A DNA stretch of 33,879 bases from Acidobacteriaceae bacterium. GTDB taxonomy: Bacteria; Acidobacteriota; Terriglobia; Terriglobales; Acidobacteriaceae. Below, in pieces: positions 1-9,395 of the stretch (positions within the stretch are counted from its first letter, which is position 1; the number at the start of each line of letters is the position of its first letter). The notes beneath the pieces are model-generated. The model did no database searches. It was not told the origin of the DNA and saw nothing but the letters and a program-made list of their open reading frames with translations. The position numbers were made by a program, and so were the translations under genes. The stretch is from the NCBI GenBank assembly GCA_025352065.1, contig JANXUC010000016.1:1-33879 (forward strand), read 5' to 3'.

Positions 1-37
1 CATGAAGCGCGCACTCCTAGCATAGATAAATTCTTTT

Positions 38-55
38 CCCGTCCCCGCAGACGGG
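38..55. other. Short hairpin downstream of the sulfotransferase gene
   Basis: Positions 38-43 (CCCGTC) and 50-55 (GACGGG) form a perfect 6-bp stem with a 6-nt loop, 23 nt past the sulfotransferase stop. Read on the minus strand it is followed by A-rich sequence rather than a T-run, so it is not a typical intrinsic terminator. It may stabilise the 3' end of the transcript. Confidence 0.3.
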
Positions 56-77
56 ACCTTAGTTCGCTCCAAGGCTC

Positions 78-941
78 TTATCGAACGGACTGTTGCACAA
101 TTGCTCCCAAAACGTCCGAGTTCGGCCGGGTCGGAATAGAAACCAATTCGTAGCCCAGATGACTCATTAGAGGCCCCCAGGCCGACTCGATTTTGGCAAT
201 GTGCTCGGGAGTCAAGCCTGCCTTCCAGCCACCCGCTTTGGCAGCGCCCACAAATGGAATGTCCTTGCGGCCTTTGGCCACAACCGAACCGCTATCTTTC
301 TTTTCCAATTCACGCATGCGGTCCGCCGAGCCCAGTTCGACGCAGCGTTGCAGATGCTCAGGCGAAGCCTGGCACCTCATAAAGTCGGCCACTTTAGCCA
401 GCTCTTGTGCCGTCTGCCGCAGCATGTCCTCGTAGCGCAGCAGCAGAAAACGTTTTGTGCCGTTGCGCGCAACCAGCCAAGATCCAACATTCTCGCCCCA
501 CGATCCATAGTCGCTCAGTTCTCCGGAGAGGAAACGGTCCACGTAAAGATCCATAGAGTAGCTTTCCTCAATGGCTCCGCGTTTCAGGAAGAAGCGGTAC
601 TGCGAGAGCACCACATCGCGAGGGTCGCGCACGACATAAACAACACTCTGATAGCGCGCGTCGAAGTATTCATGACTCTTAATGAGCCGGGGACGTGGCG
701 TATTCCGTAACTGCCGTTTCGATTGCCCGGCTGCGGAAGGTAGCAGCACGTCAATATTCTTGAAACTTACTTCCTGGTTCGCGTTGACCAGAGCCGCCAG
801 CAAGAAGCGCGTCCACGTGCTCCCCGATTTCGGGTACGAAACGAGAAACGTGTCGTCGGGATAGACGTGGAAGTTCCGTCCCGCAACATCCTTCCCCGTG
901 GCGTATTTCACTGCGTAAGTGAGTTGCGAAAGCATGTTCAC
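78..941 (-). CDS. Sulfotransferase domain protein
   Basis: Predicted PAPS-dependent sulfotransferase that moves a sulfo group from PAPS to a hydroxyl or amine acceptor; acceptor unknown. Of 287 residues, the 5'-phosphosulfate loop is SYPKSGSTW at 35-43. The likely catalytic His is H90 in KSHEYFD. The 3'-phosphate site is YVVRDPRDVVLSQ at 102-114. A C-terminal GGWKAGL at 237-243 corresponds to the usual RKGxxGDWK-type PAPS loop. Length and motif order fit the cytosolic Sulfotransfer_1 family. It lies 80 bp downstream of a family 2 glycosyltransferase on the same strand, so a role in sulfating an envelope or secreted glycan is plausible but inferred. No signal peptide is visible. Confidence 0.88.
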   Translation of the reverse strand: MNMLSQLTYAVKYATGKDVAGRNFHVYPDDTFLVSYPKSGSTWTRFLLAALVNANQEVSFKNIDVLLPSAAGQSKRQLRNTPRPRLIKSHEYFDARYQSVVYVVRDPRDVVLSQYRFFLKRGAIEESYSMDLYVDRFLSGELSDYGSWGENVGSWLVARNGTKRFLLLRYEDMLRQTAQELAKVADFMRCQASPEHLQRCVELGSADRMRELEKKDSGSVVAKGRKDIPFVGAAKAGGWKAGLTPEHIAKIESAWGPLMSHLGYELVSIPTRPNSDVLGAIVQQSVR

Positions 942-1021
942 TGCGCTCCTTAGAAAATCTCCTCAATCAACCGAAGCGGGAACCGATTTACCGGTCTCTC
1001 ACGATTCTGGCAACCGCCGCG

Positions 1022-2347
1022 TCATTTCCCTGCTTTGACCCACGAATCAGCCTGGTTTGCAATCTCCGCAAAGGCCTCGTATCCAATCTTTGCGCCGTTG
1101 GAATTTCCCGTCCGAATTCGCTTCGTGCAGAAATCAGCTAGTCGGGCGCTCTCTCGTTGTTCCAAATACTGCAAATATGCCCGGTAAGACTTGCCAAAGA
1201 ACCGGGGGAAAAACTTGAGGCCAACGGTTGCCACTGAGAGCTTGGGGCTCTTCAAAATGCTGTTGGCCTGTTGAACTGCCGCTAGAGCCTGAGGAAACCG
1301 GCCGTTGAGCAAAGAATCCTTGGCAATGCCGATCTGCAGCCGTGTCTCCATCTCGCCAATCTTGCCTCGCAATAATTTGGGCTGTGCGGGAGTCAGCACA
1401 AGAGTCTTCAGTAGCTTCTCGTAAACGTTAATCTGCGCCTGATTCATGGCCGTGTTGTCGCAGGAGAGGCCATTGGCAACGCGGTGGCAGACCTGCACTG
1501 CTACGCTGTAACCCATGGCGCCGCCACGATGTGCCATCCGCAACCAGAGATCAAAATCCTCTGAGCGGTGGCGGCCTGTCTCAAAACCACCGGCATCCAG
1601 CAATGCTTGACGCGAAGCCACCGTCGTAGAAGTTCCAATCGTGCATGTTTCCAACACTAAAGCTTCAAAAGTGACAGGTGGCGCTTGTGGATTCTTTTCG
1701 AAAGCGGTTGCAAAGGGCACGTCGTCCCGAAGCAGAAGACTATCGGAATACACCAGAACAAGCGTCGCATCGCTTTGCAGGAGCTTCACTTGGTTCGCAA
1801 GGTGATTCGGCAGCCAGAGATCGTCGCCGTCGAGAAATGCTACGTAAGTTCCGCGAGCCTCTCGCACACCGCAGTTTCGCGCCGAACTTGGCCCCCCATT
1901 CTCCTGCCTGATATAACGGATATTCCGAATGTAAGGGGCAAGCTCACGCTCCAGAGCCTCCGTATCGGGTGATCCATCATTCACGACGATAATTTCGTAA
2001 TTTGTAAAGCTTTGGGCCAAAACGGACTTAAGCGTCGCCGCGATGTAGTCGGCACACTTATACGCAGGAATGACAACGCTCACCAAGACTGGCTTGGCGG
2101 CGCTGGTCGCTCCGTTGTGACTGGCTTCGGTCATCTTCGTTGCGTGATTCGCCTTCTGAAGGTTCGTGGTGCGCGCAGAGCCCCCAAGTAGAAGTGGCGG
2201 GTCCGCCACTCCGCGAGAAAAACAAGCATCCCTACCTATATTTTCGCTCATATCCTTCGCCGTAGCAATAAATTGCCTGTTAAAAGAGAAGTTACTTGAG
2301 CGTCCCCCAGCCTCAACAAAAGGCTGGACATACTGGTAAAACAGCAT
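1022..2347 (-). CDS. Family 2 glycosyltransferase
   Basis: GT-A fold glycosyltransferase that would transfer a sugar from a nucleotide-sugar donor to a glycan acceptor. The domain starts around residue 86 with VLVSVVIPAYKCADYI. It has the donor-site segment VVNDGSPDTE (121-130), the metal-binding DGDD at 173-176, and the acceptor-side EDFDLWLRMA motif. About 150 C-terminal residues look helical and are unassigned. Start choice is uncertain: ATG at 2347 has an AGGTGG Shine-Dalgarno 8 nt upstream, but the first 71 residues are not family-like and are crossed by a perfect hairpin at 2193-2210. An internal ATG at 2134 gives a 370-residue protein that begins just before the conserved domain. It probably forms a unit with the sulfotransferase downstream. 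Confidence 0.85.
   Translation of the reverse strand: MLFYQYVQPFVEAGGRSSNFSFNRQFIATAKDMSENIGRDACFSRGVADPPLLLGGSARTTNLQKANHATKMTEASHNGATSAAKPVLVSVVIPAYKCADYIAATLKSVLAQSFTNYEIIVVNDGSPDTEALERELAPYIRNIRYIRQENGGPSSARNCGVREARGTYVAFLDGDDLWLPNHLANQVKLLQSDATLVLVYSDSLLLRDDVPFATAFEKNPQAPPVTFEALVLETCTIGTSTTVASRQALLDAGGFETGRHRSEDFDLWLRMAHRGGAMGYSVAVQVCHRVANGLSCDNTAMNQAQINVYEKLLKTLVLTPAQPKLLRGKIGEMETRLQIGIAKDSLLNGRFPQALAAVQQANSILKSPKLSVATVGLKFFPRFFGKSYRAYLQYLEQRESARLADFCTKRIRTGNSNGAKIGYEAFAEIANQADSWVKAGK
2193..2210. repeat. Perfect 8-bp palindromic hairpin in the 5' part of the glycosyltransferase ORF
   Basis: AGTGGCGG (2193-2200) and CCGCCACT (2203-2210) are perfectly complementary across a 2-nt gap. Such GC-rich hairpins are typical of intergenic repeats, so this may mark leader sequence rather than coding sequence and would favour the start at 2134. 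Confidence 0.45.
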
Positions 2348-2618
2348 TTAGGGGTCCACCTATGGTATTAGCTTTGCTATGTGCAACTTGCAGAGGAGAT
2401 TCGACAATTTCGCCTGTTCGCGCATACCGCCAGTTACTTGTGTGCAAGAACTTTCGCCTCTAGGGGGAGATCAATTCCCCACTAAAAAGGCCCCCGACAC
2501 GTTCGTTCTGAAACTTTTGGGCCTGTCATTCGTCCCAACGTAAGGGACATTTAGCTATCGTCTTCCATCCAAGGCCTTTGCTACATCGTACTTGCAGATA
2601 GACTGCCGGAGCGCACTC

Positions 2619-3596
2619 ATGTTGATTAAGAACAAGGATTCGAGTTTTGTACCGTCGTCGGAGATTACGCCCAAGAGGGTCTACGTTAACCGGCGCACCT
2701 TCCTGAGGAATGCCGGATTTGCCGGAGCAGCGGCCATTGGCGCCGGACTGCTCGGGCGGGCGGCGTTCCCGGGGGAAGTCCGCGCCGGTAATCCGGCGGC
2801 GAAGATTGCAGGTGTGCAAAAGAGCCTGCTCAGTACCACTGGCGAGAAGCTGAACTCGCTCAAGGACATTTCGAGCTACAACAATTACTACGAGTTCTCG
2901 ACCGACAAGTACGAGCCTGCCGACCTCGCCAAGAACTTCAAGACGCGTCCTTGGACCGTCACCGTTGATGGTCTGGTGAAGAAGCCGAAGACCTACGATC
3001 TCGATGCCATCCTGAAGATGGCCGCCCCCGAGGAACGCGTTTACCGGCACCGCTGCGTGGAAGGCTGGTCGATGGTCATGCCATGGATCGGTTTCCCGAT
3101 CAGTGTCCTCATCCAGCAGGCAGATGTGCTGCCGAAGGCGAAGTATGTGAAGTTCACTACTCTGCTCGACGAGAAGCAAATGCCAGGGACGCGGCGCGCC
3201 GTGCTCGACTGGCCTTATACCGAAGGCCTCCGGATGGACGAAGCCATGCATCCGCTGGCTATCTTCACTTTTGGGCTGTATGGGGAGATGCTACCCAACC
3301 AGAATGGAGCACCGCTGCGCATCACCGTACCGTGGAAGTATGGATTCAAGAGCGGAAAAGCGATCACAAAGATTACGTTCACCGACACGCAGCCGTCTAC
3401 GGCCTGGAATAACGCTGCTCCGAATGAGTACGGTTTTTATTCCAACGTGAATCCGCAGGTGAACCACCCGCGATGGAGCCAGGCGACCGAGCGCCGACTG
3501 GGCGAGTTCTTGAAACGTCCCACGCTGATGTTCAATGGTTACGGAGACCAGGTCGCAAGTTTGTACAACGGCATGGACCTAAAGAAGAATTTCTAG
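2619..3596 (+). CDS. msrP: Protein-methionine-sulfoxide reductase catalytic subunit MsrP
   Basis: Periplasmic molybdopterin enzyme of the sulfite oxidase fold that reduces methionine sulfoxide in envelope proteins, with electrons from MsrQ. The 325-residue product has a twin-arginine signal ([16 protein letters not shown], arginines 25-26) for folded export with cofactor. It also has the family motif [14 protein letters not shown], whose cysteine (146 in this numbering) ligates molybdenum. ATG at 2619 was chosen because GGAG lies 7 nt upstream and the Tat signal follows at a normal distance; an upstream TTG at 2592 is also open. The next gene, msrQ, begins 20 nt after the stop, the usual msrPQ arrangement. 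Confidence 0.95.
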   Translation: MLIKNKDSSFVPSSEITPKRVYVNRRTFLRNAGFAGAAAIGAGLLGRAAFPGEVRAGNPAAKIAGVQKSLLSTTGEKLNSLKDISSYNNYYEFSTDKYEPADLAKNFKTRPWTVTVDGLVKKPKTYDLDAILKMAAPEERVYRHRCVEGWSMVMPWIGFPISVLIQQADVLPKAKYVKFTTLLDEKQMPGTRRAVLDWPYTEGLRMDEAMHPLAIFTFGLYGEMLPNQNGAPLRITVPWKYGFKSGKAITKITFTDTQPSTAWNNAAPNEYGFYSNVNPQVNHPRWSQATERRLGEFLKRPTLMFNGYGDQVASLYNGMDLKKNF

Positions 3597-3616
3597 CCGC
3601 CATTTCGAAGACCAAG

Positions 3617-4234
3617 ATGAAAATTCGCTGGAGCAAAATTATTGTGTTTTCGGTTTGCCTGATTCCGGTGGCACGCCTCGGGCTAGCAGCCTACCAGGGA
3701 AACCTTGGCCCAAATCCGCTGGAGTTCATTACTCATGCCACGGGCGATTGGACGATTCGCTTTCTGCTGATCACGCTCGCGGTTACGCCGTTGCGGCAGC
3801 TCCTGAAACAGTATTGGCTGATCCAGTTTCGCCGCATGTTGGGGCTGTTCGCGTTCTTCTACGGGACGCTGCACCTCACCACATATCTCTGGTTTGACAA
3901 ATTCTTCGTGTGGCACGACATCTGGGAAGATGTTGCGAAGCGAAAATTCATCACTGTCGGCTTTCTTGCTTTTGTCTTGATGATCCCGCTCGCGGTTACG
4001 TCGACGAAGGGCATGATCCGACGCCTCGGCAAACGCTGGACGCAGTTGCATCGGTTGATTTATGTGAGTGCGATCGCAGGCGTCATTCACTACGTCTGGC
4101 TGGTCAAGGCGGACCTCCGCCTGCCTCTCACGTACGGAGCGATCCTGGCTGTACTGCTCGCGTATCGTGTGATGAAGTGGGCGGCACCAAAACTCGCCGC
4201 CAGCCCGACGACTGCCGCTGCAAGCAAAGCCTAA
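3617..4234 (+). CDS. msrQ: Heme-binding membrane subunit MsrQ
   Basis: Inner-membrane b-type cytochrome that passes electrons from the quinone pool or cytoplasmic flavin donors to MsrP. The 205-residue protein has about six hydrophobic segments and the ferric-reductase-like transmembrane domain. Histidines typical of heme ligation occur in TLHLTTYLWFD and in QLHRLIYVSAIAGVIHYVW. ATG at 3617 gives MKIRWSKIIVF, a normal membrane-protein N terminus; an upstream in-frame start at 3473 would overlap msrP by more than 100 bp and add non-family sequence. It ends only 11 bp from the convergent M14 peptidase stop, and no terminator is visible in the gap. Confidence 0.93.
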   Translation: MKIRWSKIIVFSVCLIPVARLGLAAYQGNLGPNPLEFITHATGDWTIRFLLITLAVTPLRQLLKQYWLIQFRRMLGLFAFFYGTLHLTTYLWFDKFFVWHDIWEDVAKRKFITVGFLAFVLMIPLAVTSTKGMIRRLGKRWTQLHRLIYVSAIAGVIHYVWLVKADLRLPLTYGAILAVLLAYRVMKWAAPKLAASPTTAAASKA

Positions 4235-4245
4235 GACCTCCGTTG

Positions 4246-6093
4246 CTACTGCAGAGGCACACCCTCCAACGTGGCCAACCGTCCGACAGGATAGAGCCCC
4301 AGCCTGTTATCCCGATACGGCGAATGATCGAAGAAGAAGCTGAGACGCGCGTAAGCGTTTCCTGCGAATTCCTTATCCGAGTTCACTTTCTTTTCGAACT
4401 CCGCCTTTAGCGCGGGGTCTTTCGCCAACATTTCGCGGGCCAGCTTCTCCAGCACGTATGGTTCGCCGAATTCCTTCTGTTCGAAGATGGCGTCAAAGAA
4501 TCCCCATTGCACGGCAGAGTCCGGCGCGTCTGGCTCCAGCCAGTGAACCGCAACTTTTGCGGCTCGCTGATCCATCGGCACAACTGCCGAACCGGCTGGA
4601 TAGAACAGCTTCTCCTTCGTAGCATCGCACATCGGCTGGTAATGACTTTCGTCGACGTTGTAATCGCCTATCGACATGGGGTGCCGTCCTTCAAAGAGTA
4701 CATTGTGCCAGTGCGGAGTACAGCGATAGGTCTCAACTTCAGACTCCCACGCAGCCGTTGTCTTCTTCATCTGCACTCCGTGCGCAGCTAAGACTTCAAT
4801 TACCCGCGTCCACTGCGCCGGAACGATGTACGCTCGCGGAGGCGCCACGGTGAAAGTAGGCTGAAAGTCGTTGTAGACGGGGATATCGGTGTACTCCAGC
4901 TCGTGCGTGTACTGATTCCATACCGCGCCGGAAACTTCACTCAATACCTGCCTGCGCTTGTACCCAAGATAATGGAACGGCGTCGCATGGTCGCTGGGAG
5001 CGGTGCGCAGCGCCATTTTCCGTGCCGGGTCGTAGGTCTTCCCAGCGGCAATCGTGGCTGCGTCGGCTGCGCGATTCATCTTCACAAGCTTGTCGGCGTC
5101 CGTGTTCACCTTCTCCAAAATCGCGCGCAACAGTTCGTAGTTCCCTCCCACGCGCATCTTGTAGTCCTTCAACATATGCATTTCAACGAGCAATCCCGGC
5201 CGGTTTTGCGGAATCATGTAGCCGGTCGAGTAGCGCGGCGCATCCTGCGACATCCGCAGGCCTTTTAGCGGATTCGCTTCTCCCACTCCAACATAGAGCC
5301 CAATTAAATGGCCGCTATCGTTGACAGACTTTTCAATATAGGGACGCAGTTCGTCACGCTGCCATGCCGCCAGGGCTGGGTCCATATCAGGACCAAAGTC
5401 GATGGAGTACGTAACGTCATATTGATAATCTGCACCGTCGGTGACGTGATCGTCGATGAAGAAGTCGGGCAGCCACTTCGCAAAATAGGCGAGGAACTGC
5501 CGCGCCTCCACCGAATCTGCTTTCATGTAATCGCGATTCAAGTTCAGATTATTCGACTGAGTGCGCCAGCCCATTTCCTCCGGCCCATTCTGGTTGATGC
5601 GGTTGTAGCGGGAAACACGCTCGTGACCATCAATGTTGTAGACCGGGACGATGATCACTACGGCTTTATCGAGGAGTTTGGCCTGCGTCTTCGTGACGAC
5701 CATGTCACGCAGCAACGCCAGAGAAGCGTCTTTGCCTTCAATCTCGCCAGGGTGAATGCCGTTCTGAATGTAGACCACAGGCCTGTCAGCTTTGTGAATG
5801 GCCGCAGGGTCAAAAACTCCATTTTTGGAGACGATCACGCCCACCAGTTCGCGGCCTTCGCCAGTTTCCCCCCAAGGCTCGATCTTCACCTGCTTGGGCG
5901 CGGCGGCAACCACGCGGCGAACGTATGCCATGGCCTCGTCGTAACGTGGCGTGCAGCGATACTCACAGATTTCGGTTGGAGTGCGCCAATCCGCGGAAAC
6001 AGGCGGCGTCTTCCCTTGCGCTGTGGCACGTGAAGAGATCAATAAAACATTGGTCAAGACGAAGGCGGCCAGCAAGGCCTTGCGATTTCTCAT
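4246..6093 (-). CDS. Secreted M14-family zinc carboxypeptidase
   Basis: Predicted exported metallopeptidase of 615 residues that removes C-terminal residues from peptides or acts on cell-wall peptides; substrate unknown. The start at 6093 gives a signal peptide (MRNRKALLAAFVLTNV, cleavage likely after ATAQ); the longer open frame to 6372 runs into the divergent kinase gene. The M14 zinc set is present: H114 and E117 in IHPGEIEG, H216 in DDHVT, and the catalytic Glu at about 304 in LVEMHML. The roughly 200-residue C-terminal part is unassigned. The gene is divergent from the kinase (157-bp gap) and convergent with msrQ. Confidence 0.9.
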   Translation of the reverse strand: MRNRKALLAAFVLTNVLLISSRATAQGKTPPVSADWRTPTEICEYRCTPRYDEAMAYVRRVVAAAPKQVKIEPWGETGEGRELVGVIVSKNGVFDPAAIHKADRPVVYIQNGIHPGEIEGKDASLALLRDMVVTKTQAKLLDKAVVIIVPVYNIDGHERVSRYNRINQNGPEEMGWRTQSNNLNLNRDYMKADSVEARQFLAYFAKWLPDFFIDDHVTDGADYQYDVTYSIDFGPDMDPALAAWQRDELRPYIEKSVNDSGHLIGLYVGVGEANPLKGLRMSQDAPRYSTGYMIPQNRPGLLVEMHMLKDYKMRVGGNYELLRAILEKVNTDADKLVKMNRAADAATIAAGKTYDPARKMALRTAPSDHATPFHYLGYKRRQVLSEVSGAVWNQYTHELEYTDIPVYNDFQPTFTVAPPRAYIVPAQWTRVIEVLAAHGVQMKKTTAAWESEVETYRCTPHWHNVLFEGRHPMSIGDYNVDESHYQPMCDATKEKLFYPAGSAVVPMDQRAAKVAVHWLEPDAPDSAVQWGFFDAIFEQKEFGEPYVLEKLAREMLAKDPALKAEFEKKVNSDKEFAGNAYARLSFFFDHSPYRDNRLGLYPVGRLATLEGVPLQ

Positions 6094-6233
6094 CGGTCCC
6101 CTAAGCAAAAGTTTATGCAAACTTCGACGCCAACTGCGCCGAGCCAAGAGTTTACTCCGTCGAAGAGCCTGCTCGCGAATGGATTTATATTGGCCTGCGA
6201 TCTTAGTGGCCGCGTGCAATACAAGAAGCAAGC

Positions 6234-6239
6234 TATAAT
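6234..6239 (+). promoter_or_regulatory. Consensus -10 box just upstream of the kinase gene
   Basis: A perfect TATAAT at 6234-6239 lies 11 nt before the ATG at 6251. Transcription would start at about 6246, leaving almost no leader. No good -35 hexamer is visible at 16-18 bp. Confidence 0.4.
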
Positions 6240-6250
6240 TTCCTCCGAGA

Positions 6251-8827
6251 ATGAACCTCACTCCTGGCACCAAACTCGGGCCGTACGAGATCATCGGCCT
6301 GTTAGGCGCGGGAGGCATGGGCGAAGTGTATCGCGCCCGTGATTCCCGTCTCAAGCGCGAAGTAGCGATCAAGGTTTTGCCGCAAGCGCTCTCGCTGGAT
6401 GGCGACCGGCTGCGCCGTTTCGAGCAGGAAGCTCTTGCGACCGCCGCGCTGAATCATCCCAATATTCTGTCGGTCTTCGATGTTGGCAGCAACCAGAAAG
6501 CGCCTTACGTCGTTTCCGAACTGCTGGAGGGAGAGACTCTGCGCGAGCGTTTGCGCAGCGGATCCCTCCCGGTCCGCAAGGCGCTGGACTACGCCTCGCA
6601 GATCGCACACGGACTGGCTGCAGCGCACGAAAAAGGCATCATTCACCGCGACCTTAAGCCCGACAATCTGTTCTTAACAAAAGACGGTCGCGTCAAGATT
6701 CTGGACTTCGGTCTCGCCAAGCTCACGCAGCCCGAACCGGGCAACAACAGCTCTATGCAGACTGCCACCCACGCCACCGATGTGGGTATGGTCCTAGGGA
6801 CGGCGGGATATATGTCGCCCGAGCAGGTGCGCGGCATTGCCGTGGACGCTCGTTCCGACATTTTTAGTTTTGGCGCCATCCTCTACGAAATGCTTTCGGG
6901 CAAGCGGGCCTTCCACGGCGATACGGTCGCCGACACGATGAGTTCTATCCTGAAGGAAGAGCCTCCCGACTTAGCTGAGACAAACCGCAATGTGTCGCCC
7001 GCGCTGGAACGCATTGTGCACCATTGCCTAGAGAAAAGTCCGGAATCGCGTTTTCATTCCGCCAGCGATATTGCATTTGATCTTGAGCATATTTCTGGCA
7101 GCTCCAGCGCAACGGCTAAAGTCGCGGAGGCTGGTGCATCGCCACGCCGCAAGCTTCTACTCAGACTTGCAGCCGCCCTCGGAGTGGCCTGCCTGGCGCT
7201 GGGTCTGGGCTGGTGGCTCGCCAAGAGCAATGCCGCGCCTGTGCCGGAATACCGCCAAATCACTTTCCGCACGGGTTCTATCGGGACTGCCCGATTCACT
7301 CCCGACGGTGGCGTTGTCTATAGCGCATCGTGGGATGGCGGCGGAAACGAACTCTATCTGGCTCGAACCGACGATCCGGGAGCTCGCGAACTCGGCATCA
7401 AGGACGCTGAGTTGCTGTCGATTTCAAAGAGCGGAGAGCTCGCGGTGCGCCTCAACACAATCGGGCACGGCGGCTATGCCAGAAGTGGAACGCTCGCACG
7501 GGTTCCCTTGAGCGGAGGCACCCCGCGGGAAGTGCTGGAGGATGTGCAGGAGGCGGACTGGTCCCCGGACGGGCAAAGCATGGCAATCATCCGGTTCGTT
7601 GCCGAAAACCAGCACTGGCGCCTCGAATATCCGACAGGCAAGGTCTTGTTCGACAGCATCAACTGGATCAGCCATCCCAAGATTTCCCCGGACGGACGCT
7701 GGATAGCTTTCGCCGACCACGAAGTCCCCGGAGGCGACGATCAGGGCTCTGTCGCCTTAATCAGCACGGATGGAAAGGGCAAGGAAAAGAAAATTTCTAC
7801 CGGCTGGACCTCGCTACAGGGAATCCTCTGGTCTCCAGAAAGCGATGAAGTCTGGTTTTCTTCCGCCAACACGGGCGCAGCTGCCAACCCCCATGCCGTG
7901 ACGCTCTCCGGCAAGGTGCGAACGATCACCAATGTCCCCGGCGGCCTATGGTTGGAAGATATGCGAGGAGGAGTGGCTCTGACGGTAACAAACCAGTCGC
8001 GCCTCAGCATTCGCGGTCTGAGTCCCGGCGAAAAGAATGAGCGCGAACTCGGCTGGTTCGGATGGTCCAACCTCGCGGACATTAGCCCGGACGGTCGCAA
8101 AATATTGTTTGATGAAGAGAGGGATGGCGGTGGCCCGAACTACACCGTATTTTTGCGAGGGACGGATGGGTCGCCTCCCGTGCGCATGGGCGAGGGTCTC
8201 GCCGAAGCGATTTCCCCGGATACAAAATGGGTTGTCACGCAATCGTCGCAGGGCGGTGGCTTGAGTCTGGTTCCAACGGGAGCGGGTGAAGCTCGCCAGC
8301 TTACGCACGACGCTATCAGCTACACGGCGGTTCGCTTTCTCCCAGACGGCAAACGGCTTCTGGCCGTAGGAATCGAGCCCGGGCACGGTGCACGAAACTA
8401 TCTCATCGACATCGGCACCGGTGATGCAAAGCCTATAACTCCGGAAGGCATCTCAGGCGTCCTGCTTGCGGCGGATGGCAGCAGCTCAGCAGTGCGCCAG
8501 CCCGATGGCAAGTGGGGCGTGTGGGCACTGGACGGTAACGCAATCCGTCTCATTCCCGAACTGGACTCAGCCTACCGAGTGCTTGGCTGGTCACCCGATG
8601 GCGGATCGGTTTACGCCGTTTCCAGCCGCAGCAACCAAACTCTTGCCAGGGTCTTACGGGTGAACATCGCCACGGGAAAGATGGATCCATGGAAAACCTT
8701 TGGAGCCGATGCGGGCACCGGAGTCACCTCGGTGGCGGCTCCTCTTATTTCTAGGGATGGAGCGGCTTACGCGTACGTTTACATTCGTACGATTTCACTG
8801 GCGTATGTGGTGAATGGATTGAAGTAG
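6251..8827 (+). CDS. Membrane Ser/Thr protein kinase with C-terminal PD40/TolB-like propeller
   Basis: Bacterial Hanks-type kinase of 858 residues. The cytoplasmic kinase domain spans about 10-280: glycine loop GAGGMGEVYRAR, ATP-binding lysine K41 in EVAIKVLP, catalytic HRDLKPDN (D134), DFGLAKL (152-158), and activation/APE-type segment GTAGYMSPEQVRG. One transmembrane helix follows at about 301-324. The remaining 530 or so residues are extracytoplasmic and contain repeated SPDG-type motifs (WSPDGQSMA, ISPDGRWIAF, ISPDGRKILF, WSPDGGSVYA) of a beta-propeller. This layout is common in Acidobacteriota; the propeller probably senses a ligand or partner protein. Ligand and phosphorylation targets cannot be read from sequence. 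Confidence 0.93.
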   Translation: MNLTPGTKLGPYEIIGLLGAGGMGEVYRARDSRLKREVAIKVLPQALSLDGDRLRRFEQEALATAALNHPNILSVFDVGSNQKAPYVVSELLEGETLRERLRSGSLPVRKALDYASQIAHGLAAAHEKGIIHRDLKPDNLFLTKDGRVKILDFGLAKLTQPEPGNNSSMQTATHATDVGMVLGTAGYMSPEQVRGIAVDARSDIFSFGAILYEMLSGKRAFHGDTVADTMSSILKEEPPDLAETNRNVSPALERIVHHCLEKSPESRFHSASDIAFDLEHISGSSSATAKVAEAGASPRRKLLLRLAAALGVACLALGLGWWLAKSNAAPVPEYRQITFRTGSIGTARFTPDGGVVYSASWDGGGNELYLARTDDPGARELGIKDAELLSISKSGELAVRLNTIGHGGYARSGTLARVPLSGGTPREVLEDVQEADWSPDGQSMAIIRFVAENQHWRLEYPTGKVLFDSINWISHPKISPDGRWIAFADHEVPGGDDQGSVALISTDGKGKEKKISTGWTSLQGILWSPESDEVWFSSANTGAAANPHAVTLSGKVRTITNVPGGLWLEDMRGGVALTVTNQSRLSIRGLSPGEKNERELGWFGWSNLADISPDGRKILFDEERDGGGPNYTVFLRGTDGSPPVRMGEGLAEAISPDTKWVVTQSSQGGGLSLVPTGAGEARQLTHDAISYTAVRFLPDGKRLLAVGIEPGHGARNYLIDIGTGDAKPITPEGISGVLLAADGSSSAVRQPDGKWGVWALDGNAIRLIPELDSAYRVLGWSPDGGSVYAVSSRSNQTLARVLRVNIATGKMDPWKTFGADAGTGVTSVAAPLISRDGAAYAYVYIRTISLAYVVNGLK

Positions 8828-8945
8828 GGCAACCCCGTCTCGTGGGGCATTTCTCGCCCGCGCAAATTCAAACCTAGCCGCGCTCGTTTCTCTCTCTCTC
8901 CGCTAATATTTCGGGTAGTATCGGCCCTGGTTCCAAAACTAACTA

Positions 8946-8974
8946 TTGACAAGCGATCCGTTACTCACGTAACG
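8946..8974 (+). promoter_or_regulatory. Orphan promoter-like site with inverted repeat
   Basis: TTGACA at 8946-8951 is a consensus -35. The inverted repeat CGTTAC-N4-GTAACG (8959-8974) occupies the spacer and -10 position, so the -10 itself is poor (GTAACG). No plus-strand gene follows. It may be a relic promoter with its operator. Confidence 0.25.
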
Positions 8975-9013
8975 TCTGTGTTCTCTTTTCTCAACTCGGA
9001 ACATATTTTGGGC

Positions 9014-9326
9014 TTAAGCGAGCACCGCTGCGAGTTGGAAGGCGCGTTGGGCCCGCGGAAAGGAATTCAGGATCACCGCCTCGAAGCTGCCTGGCACCAT
9101 ATAGGGTAGCTCCGGTCCCGTCGAGGTTGATGCTCGTTATTCCCCAAGTTGATGTGCCCGAACCAGCCTGACGAGCTCCTTCACCACGCCGCGCTCCCGG
9201 CGTGAACGATGCGCGGACGCCGCGCTCTGCGGCTCCAGTAACCGGACCCCTGGCAAAAAACACTACCTTCTTGCCGTCTGGAGTGAACGAAGGCGTGTCG
9301 AAGAAGAGGTTTGTCGGCATGAGCAC
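9014..9326 (-). pseudogene. Remnant of a PD40-repeat (TolB/WD40-like) protein gene
   Basis: The minus-strand frame opening with GTG at 9326 encodes LFFDTPSFTPDGKKVVFFA, a clear PD40 propeller blade, then loses resemblance to the family and ends at 8991. From about 9105 another frame reads PYMVPGSFEAVILNSFPRAQ and ends at a TAA at 9014-9016, which looks more protein-like. This suggests a frameshifted, truncated 3' end. A stop at 9333-9335 blocks any upstream extension. The nearest intact propeller is in the kinase upstream, but direct derivation from it is not shown. This is a fragment, not a functional gene. Confidence 0.4.
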
Positions 9327-9395
9327 CGTTTGCTATTAGTAATTTTCTTTAAATGGAATGGGACGACGTGGCGGGACGCAAGTCAACCGCGAGAA

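Noticed and set aside
2526-3251. 241-codon minus-strand ORF over msrP
   Set aside because: Antisense to msrP, which has Tat signal and molybdenum cysteine motif; the antisense product has no recognisable features.
5308-6033. 241-codon plus-strand ORF opposite the M14 peptidase
   Set aside because: Antisense shadow of a gene with complete zinc-site motifs.
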